A stretch of DNA of 64,000 nt, taken from contig SYLY01000333.1 of the NCBI GenBank assembly GCA_005808475.1, positions 1-64,000 of the forward strand, given 5' to 3'. The DNA comes from Acidobacteriota bacterium (lineage in GTDB: Bacteria; Acidobacteriota; Terriglobia; Bryobacterales; Bryobacteraceae). The notes under the pieces were generated by a model. That model worked only from the letters and a program-made list of their open reading frames with translations, was not told the DNA's origin and did no database searches. Numbering within the stretch: position 1 is the first letter of the stretch; every line of letters starts with the position of its first letter. Position numbers and translations under genes: made by a program. Of the stretch, positions 59,524 through 64,000 are shown in pieces.

Positions 59524-61560
59524 ATGGCTTACCGCGCCGTGCCCCTCCTCTTTCTCCCGTTCGCCGCCTTCGCCGAGTTTCGCGTCGAGACGGCGTCGGG
59601 CAGGCCCGACATGATTTCGGGAACCAGCACGCTCATCCGGATTTCCGGCGGCGATGCATCCAAGCTACGCGCCGAACTCAACGGCAAGAGCGTGACCGCC
59701 GCGTTCCGGCCCGGGTCCGAGCCTGGCGTGCTGCTGGGCCGCGTGGAGGGCCTCCGGACCGGCTCGAACGTGCTCCGCGTCCGCGCGGGCAAGGGCGCGG
59801 ACGCCAAGCTCAGGTTGAACGCCTATCCGATCACCGGCCCGATCTTCTCCGGGCCGCACCAGAAGCCCTTTATCTGCCAGACAGAAGCCGCCGGCCTGGG
59901 CACACCGCTCGACGCCGATTGTAGCGCCAAAACGGTGGTTGCCTACTACTATCGATCCACTGAGCCGGTCAAACAGGGCGCGCCGAACCAGGGCTTCAAG
60001 AAGCTGGATCCAGCCGCGCCCCGGCCTGCCGATATAGCCAAGACCGCGCCGATCGACGGGCGCGCGCTCGACTACATCGTCCGCCGCGAAACCGGGACCA
60101 TCAATCGCGCCATCTACGACATCGCGTTCCTGCACGAACCCGGCCAACCGCTGCCCACCCCTTGGAACGGTACGCCCGGATGGAACGGACGCCTGGTGTA
60201 TCTGTTCGGGGGAGGCTGCTCGGCCGGCTACCGTCAGGCGAGCTCCGCGATGAGCGCGCTCAACTCCAGCATGCTCTCGGCCGGATACACCGTCGCCGCC
60301 TCGTCGTTGAACGTGTTCGGCAACGACTGCAACGATGTCATCTCCGCCGAAACCATGATGATGGTGAAGGAGCACTTCATCGAACAGTTCGGCGCGCCGG
60401 TGTACACCATCGGCTGGGGCGGCTCGGGCGGATCCATGCAGCAGCACCTGATCTCGCAGAACTACCCGGGGCTGCTCGACGGAATCCTCCCCACGGTGAG
60501 CTATTCCGACATCGTCACCGTGATCTCGTCCACGGTGGACTGCTCGCTGCTCGACCGCGCATTCGAGAGCTCCGGCCAGTCCTGGACCGAGGAGCAGAAG
60601 ACGCGCGTTTCCGGCTACGCCACCTGGAACACCTGCAAGTCCTGGATACGCAGCTTCTCGCCCGCGTTGATCCGGCCCGGATCGTGCAACCCGGCGGTTC
60701 CGAAGAATCTCGTGTACGACGCCGTCTCCAACCCGAAAGGCGCGCGGTGCGCGATCTACGACAATCAGGCCAACCTGTTCGGCCGGGATCCATCCACCGG
60801 CTTCGCGCGCCGCACGCTCGACAACGGAGGGGTGCAGTACGGCTTGGCGGCTTTCGAGGCAGGCCACATCGATGGCGAACAGTTCGTGACGATCAACGAG
60901 AAGGTGGGCGGCTACGACAACGACGGCAACTTCGTCGCCGCACGGACCATGGCCGATCCAACGGCTCTGCGCGCCGCCTATGAGGGCGGCAGAGTCGACT
61001 CCGGCGGTGGCGGGCTCGGCTCCATTCCGATCCTCGACTCGCGCCCCTACATGGACGATCGCGGCGACATCCACGACAGCTACCGGTCGCTGGCGACGCG
61101 CGCGCGCCTCGAGCGAACCAACGGAAGCGCGGCCAACCACACGCTCGTCACGGCGGCCTTCGGATCCTCGCCCCGATGGAATCCGCTGGCGTTGATGGAC
61201 GAGTGGCTCGGCAACATCCGCAAGTCCGGCCAACGCCCGGCGTCGCCCGCGGAGGTCGCCAAGTTCCGGCCGGCCGTGCTGGCCGACGCCTGCTACGACA
61301 AAGAGGGTCAGAAGGCCGCCGCGGGCCGTTGCCGCGAGATGTACCCCGCGGCGGGAAATCCGCGAATCGCCGCGGGAGGTCCTCTCGCCGACGACATTCT
61401 CAAGTGCGCGCTGAAGCCCTTCGACCCGGCCGCGTACAAGCGGCCACTCCCGGTTGCACTGGCCGCGCGGCTTCGCGCCGTTTTCCCCCAGGGAGTGTGC
61501 GATTACTCGAAGCCGGGCATCGAGCAGCGGCCGCTTCAAGGCGTCTGGCGAAAGTACTAG
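59524..61560 (+). CDS. Secreted DUF6351-family protein
   Basis: A 678 aa protein with a signal peptide (AYRAVPLLFLPFAAFA). The core LVYLFGGGCSAGY, NDVISAETMMMVKEHFIE and GWGGSGGSMQQHLISQNYPG fits DUF6351, a family with an alpha/beta-hydrolase look (GGSGGS may hold the nucleophile Ser). Many Cys occur in the mature part. It probably works outside the cytoplasm as a polymer hydrolase; not proven. The stop overlaps the convergent ROK gene by four bases. Confidence 0.8.
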   Translation: MAYRAVPLLFLPFAAFAEFRVETASGRPDMISGTSTLIRISGGDASKLRAELNGKSVTAAFRPGSEPGVLLGRVEGLRTGSNVLRVRAGKGADAKLRLNAYPITGPIFSGPHQKPFICQTEAAGLGTPLDADCSAKTVVAYYYRSTEPVKQGAPNQGFKKLDPAAPRPADIAKTAPIDGRALDYIVRRETGTINRAIYDIAFLHEPGQPLPTPWNGTPGWNGRLVYLFGGGCSAGYRQASSAMSALNSSMLSAGYTVAASSLNVFGNDCNDVISAETMMMVKEHFIEQFGAPVYTIGWGGSGGSMQQHLISQNYPGLLDGILPTVSYSDIVTVISSTVDCSLLDRAFESSGQSWTEEQKTRVSGYATWNTCKSWIRSFSPALIRPGSCNPAVPKNLVYDAVSNPKGARCAIYDNQANLFGRDPSTGFARRTLDNGGVQYGLAAFEAGHIDGEQFVTINEKVGGYDNDGNFVAARTMADPTALRAAYEGGRVDSGGGGLGSIPILDSRPYMDDRGDIHDSYRSLATRARLERTNGSAANHTLVTAAFGSSPRWNPLALMDEWLGNIRKSGQRPASPAEVAKFRPAVLADACYDKEGQKAAAGRCREMYPAAGNPRIAAGGPLADDILKCALKPFDPAAYKRPLPVALAARLRAVFPQGVCDYSKPGIEQRPLQGVWRKY

Positions 61561-62459
61561 CGCGTCGCCGCCAGGGCCGCCGCGCCCATGACTCCGTCGT
61601 CCACCGCGGCCCGAACCAGCGGCACGCGCCGGGGCAGCATCACGTGCGTGCGGTCGCGGATTCCCTCATCGAGCGCCGTCCAAAAGCGCGCGCCCGCCGC
61701 CGCGATATTGCCTCCCAGGATCACGGCCTCGGGATCCAGCGCGAGCATCAGGCCGGCGATCGCCGCCGCCAGGTGGAAGGTGGCGCGATCCACGATGTAC
61801 GCGGCCACCGCGTCGCCGGCGTCCGCCGCCGCGAAGACGTCCGCGCAGGAGGGTTGGCCCCGCAGCACCGTAGCCAGCGACCGGTGTCCGGCCGACCACG
61901 CCTGCGCCTCGATCGCGCGAGCCGAGAAGACCGTTTCGAGGCAGCCCCTGTTTCCGCAGATGCAGGGGCCGCCGTCCGGATCGATGGTGACGTGGCCGAG
62001 ATGTCCGGCCACCCCTGTCGCGCCACGCACGATGCGGCCATCGGAGAGGATCCCGCCGCCGACGCCAGTGCCGAGCGTGAACATCAGCGCGTTGCGCAGG
62101 CCGCGCGCCGCTCCCCAGGCAACCTCGCCCGCCAGCGCGGCGCGAGCGTCGTTGTCGGCCGTTACCGGACATCGCAGACCGGCGAGCACGCTCAACTGGT
62201 GTCCCTCGAGGTAGACGACAGGTCCGGGCGACACGAGCACCCGAGACGATTCCGGGTCGAGCAGTCCCTTGCATCCGATGCCCGCTCCCTCCGCCAGATC
62301 GCCGCCGGCCGATGCCGCGAGCGCGGGAAGGGCGGCGCGAAACTCCTCGAGCGAGCGGGGAGTCGGTATCGACTTCCGCTCGAGCACGGAGCCATCCGCC
62401 GCCACGCGGCCCGCCTTGATACTCGTGCCGCCGATGTCGATGCCCAGCCAGGTCTTCAC
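61557..62459 (-). CDS. ROK-family sugar kinase (glucokinase-like)
   Basis: A 300 aa cytoplasmic kinase. ATP/phosphate motif GIDIGGTSIKAG, catalytic region TADNDARAALAGE, TLGTGVGGGIL, and zinc site GHLGHVTIDPDGGPCICG then RGCLE. It probably phosphorylates glucose or a related hexose with ATP. It starts in a 4-base overlap with the upstream cyanophycinase-like gene, so both are one operon. Confidence 0.93.
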   Translation of the reverse strand: MKTWLGIDIGGTSIKAGRVAADGSVLERKSIPTPRSLEEFRAALPALAASAGGDLAEGAGIGCKGLLDPESSRVLVSPGPVVYLEGHQLSVLAGLRCPVTADNDARAALAGEVAWGAARGLRNALMFTLGTGVGGGILSDGRIVRGATGVAGHLGHVTIDPDGGPCICGNRGCLETVFSARAIEAQAWSAGHRSLATVLRGQPSCADVFAAADAGDAVAAYIVDRATFHLAAAIAGLMLALDPEAVILGGNIAAAGARFWTALDEGIRDRTHVMLPRRVPLVRAAVDDGVMGAAALAATR

Positions 62460-63259
62460 GGCACTCGCTTCCGGGCGGCCAGATCGAAGCGGTCACCGGG
62501 ATCGAGGAAGTAGTAGTCGCGCCCGTGCTCGTAGATGGCGACCTTGCTCTCCCCAACCACCTCGAAGCGGGCGCCCTGGACGACGATCGCCGTGGACTCG
62601 TCGATACCGATCCCGAGCAACCGGGGATGCTTCGTCACCACTTGGAACAGATCTTTTTCGCGCTTGCGTTTCAGAAGGTGCTGATCCACCGCCGCGTTGC
62701 GGAGATAGCCGAAGCCCGTCTCGTAACCGGGCGCCATCATGACGGCGTTGCCTTCGCGAGCCCCGCGCACCAGATACGAACCTTGTATCGTGGCGCCGGC
62801 GGAGCTTCCCGCGATCACGCCGCCACGCCGCAGCACTCCCTCGAGCTCCCGCTGCGTGCGGGTTCCCAGATAGGAATCCACCAATCGCCACTGCCGCCCG
62901 CCGGAGAAGAAGACGCCCCGCGCGGCGCGGAGAGGCGCGGTGAAGGCCTCCGAATCCGCCAGCGAGCGGTCGCGGGTGTGCAGTACCGTTACCTGCGTGC
63001 AGCCCGCCTTCCGAAGGAATCCGGCGCCAGACCAATCCGGCGGATAAGCATCGGACTCCCCCGCGGTCGGGATCACGACAACGGGGGCATCCTTGCCCCC
63101 CGCAAGTTCGATGAACCGCCCCAGGATTTCCGGACCGATGCTCCCTCCACCGATGACGACCAGCGATCCATGCTCGGGTCCCGACGACTGCGCCACGGCC
63201 CCGGAGGACATGGCCAAGGCCAACCCGAACAGCACCGGACCGGGCGAGATACGCTTCAT
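62456..63259 (-). CDS. Secreted cyanophycinase-like S51 peptidase
   Basis: A 267 aa protein with a signal peptide (ISPGPVLFGLALAMSSGAVA). It has GSLVVIGGGSIGPE at the start and the nucleophile Ser in GVIAGSSAGATIQGSY, the pattern of cyanophycinase and peptidase E (S51), which hydrolyse aspartyl-arginine polymers or Asp-X peptides. No cyanophycin synthetase is in view, so it may act on external polymer or on isoaspartyl peptides. TACACT six bases before the ATG. Confidence 0.9.
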   Translation of the reverse strand: MKRISPGPVLFGLALAMSSGAVAQSSGPEHGSLVVIGGGSIGPEILGRFIELAGGKDAPVVVIPTAGESDAYPPDWSGAGFLRKAGCTQVTVLHTRDRSLADSEAFTAPLRAARGVFFSGGRQWRLVDSYLGTRTQRELEGVLRRGGVIAGSSAGATIQGSYLVRGAREGNAVMMAPGYETGFGYLRNAAVDQHLLKRKREKDLFQVVTKHPRLLGIGIDESTAIVVQGARFEVVGESKVAIYEHGRDYYFLDPGDRFDLAARKRVP

Positions 63260-63265
63260 GGATCG

Positions 63266-63271
63266 AGTGTA
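63266..63271 (-). promoter_or_regulatory. -10 element TACACT for the cyanophycinase/ROK operon
   Basis: On the minus strand TACACT ends six bases before ATG 63259, the same hexamer and spacing as at 4965-4970. Confidence 0.5.
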
Positions 63272-63336
63272 GTCGAGCGGACCGCCGCCGCGCCAGACGT
63301 AGTGGCGCCACCCGGAATACGAGTACCATTGAAAGA

Positions 63337-63426
63337 GTGCGCTCCATTAGGACTGGCGGCCGGCTGCGGCCCGCCGGTGTTTGTGGTGAACTGAACGCGT
63401 GGACCCTCGAGGGAAGCATTTCATGA
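63337..63426 (+). CDS. Possible 29-codon leader ORF upstream of the TPR lipoprotein
   Basis: GTG 63337 lies seven bases after TACCAT (63324-63329). Its TGA at 63424-63426 overlaps the lipoprotein ATG (ATGA). The peptide shows no recognisable motif; it may be a translation-coupled leader or just an open stretch. The lipoprotein also has its own GAGGGAAG ribosome site. Confidence 0.3.
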   Translation: MRSIRTGGRLRPAGVCGELNAWTLEGSIS

Positions 63427-64000
63427 ATCGGACGAGAATCCAATCGATCGGCTTGGCGGCGTTGTTGGCGCTGCTGGCCGGATGTTCCACCGACAAGGAA
63501 GCCGAAAAGAAGCGGCTGGTGGAAAACGGCAACAAGTATTTCAACTCTGGAAAATACAAAGAAGCGTCGCTCATCTACCAGACGGTGATCCAAAAGGATG
63601 CTTTGTACGGCGAAGCGTACTACCGGCTGGGGCTTTCCGAGCTGAAGGCGGGGCGTCCGCTCCAGGCCGTGAGGGCGTTGCGCCGTGCGTCGGAGTTGCA
63701 GCCGAACAACAACGACGCGCATTCCAAGCTGGCCGATATCTACATGACGGCCTACCTGGCCGACCGGCAGAAGAACAAGCCGCTCCTGGTGGATCTCAAG
63801 GATCTGCGCGACCGCCTGCTAAAACTGAACCCGAAGTCCTTCGAGGGGCTACGGATTTCGGGCTATCTCGAGCTGGCCGAGAACAACACCAAGGCCGCGC
63901 TCGATCACTTCAACGCCGCCGAGGCCATCAATCCCGGCAACCCGCAGATAGCCCTGATCGTCGCCGAAATCCTGTTCGTCGAAAAGCGGAACGACGAAGC
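63423..64000 (+). CDS. TPR-repeat lipoprotein (3' partial)
   Basis: 192 codons are visible and the frame runs off the window. A lipoprotein signal (IGLAALLALLAGC, lipobox LAGC) is followed by TPR helices (GNKYFNSGKYKEASLIYQ; AYYRLGLSELKAGRPLQAVRAL; AHSKLADIYMTAYLAD; GYLELAENNTKAALDHFNAA). It is probably anchored in the outer membrane or periplasmic face as a scaffold. It resembles the long TPR proteins of PEP-CTERM/exosortase loci, but no such genes are in the window. Confidence 0.82.
   Translation, partial: MNRTRIQSIGLAALLALLAGCSTDKEAEKKRLVENGNKYFNSGKYKEASLIYQTVIQKDALYGEAYYRLGLSELKAGRPLQAVRALRRASELQPNNNDAHSKLADIYMTAYLADRQKNKPLLVDLKDLRDRLLKLNPKSFEGLRISGYLELAENNTKAALDHFNAAEAINPGNPQIALIVAEILFVEKRNDE

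Noticed and set aside
1-64000. tRNA, rRNA, CRISPR arrays, insertion sequences, phage genes
   Set aside because: None could be recognised by eye: no cloverleaf with a TTCRA arm, no regularly spaced direct repeats, no transposase or integrase motifs. A covariance-model scan would be needed to exclude small RNAs.

Overview
The window is dense, high-GC (about 65 percent by eye) bacterial chromosome with few intergenic gaps. It looks like an Acidobacteriota genome of the Bryobacterales/Solibacterales type (Candidatus Solibacter, Bryobacter and relatives). The evidence is a PadR regulator coupled to an ADOP-type permease (acidobacterial duplicated orphan permease), several very large TonB-receptor-like proteins with an N-terminal carboxypeptidase-regulatory domain, a Uma2 nuclease, many secreted TPR and beta-propeller proteins, and genes paired through ATGA/GTGA overlaps. 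No rRNA, tRNA, CRISPR array, prophage or insertion sequence was recognised.

Layout. 1-4246: operon of a DUF2126 transglutaminase-like protein (5' end outside the window), a fused circularly permuted ATP-grasp/alpha-E protein and a second transglutaminase, followed by a secreted repeat protein and an M1 peptidase (4977-7373). 7381-12938: truA, a secreted regulatory-domain protein, and the ADOP permease with its PadR repressor. 13027-22779: secreted beta-propeller/PHP protein, SagB-type dehydrogenase, SnoaL-like protein, glnE, TPR protein and an RND/HlyD-type adaptor. 22792-30849: CpaE-like receiver/ATPase, a small secreted peptide, a large TonB receptor with a TPR partner, Uma2, and an unknown membrane protein.

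31004-39847: two divergent TonB receptors, then a rearranged zone (37945-38731) with two intact 21-codon micro-ORFs and a third copy without a start codon, on the minus strand downstream of a TPR gene. The flanks carry decayed copies of the neighbouring TonB-receptor and TPR gene ends. This is the most unusual part of the window. 39913-44202: EF-hand beta-propeller protein, nrfH, nrfA and an outer-membrane barrel gene whose signal peptide is cut off by an in-frame TGA. 44263-50844: DUF4160/DUF2442 pair, amidohydrolase, His-rich protein plus tyrosinase, a frameshifted TonB receptor, and an esterase. 50880-64000: uvrC, two phosphoesterases, PfkB kinase, GT39-like membrane protein, a dapF-like gene lacking both catalytic cysteines, a UDP-sugar dehydrogenase, thiS, a DUF6351 protein, ROK kinase, cyanophycinase-like peptidase and a TPR lipoprotein that runs off the end.

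Across the window many first-in-operon genes have a -10-like TAnnnT hexamer only 6 or 7 bases before the start codon. This suggests that leaderless transcription is common in this organism, and it supports several of the start codons chosen here.
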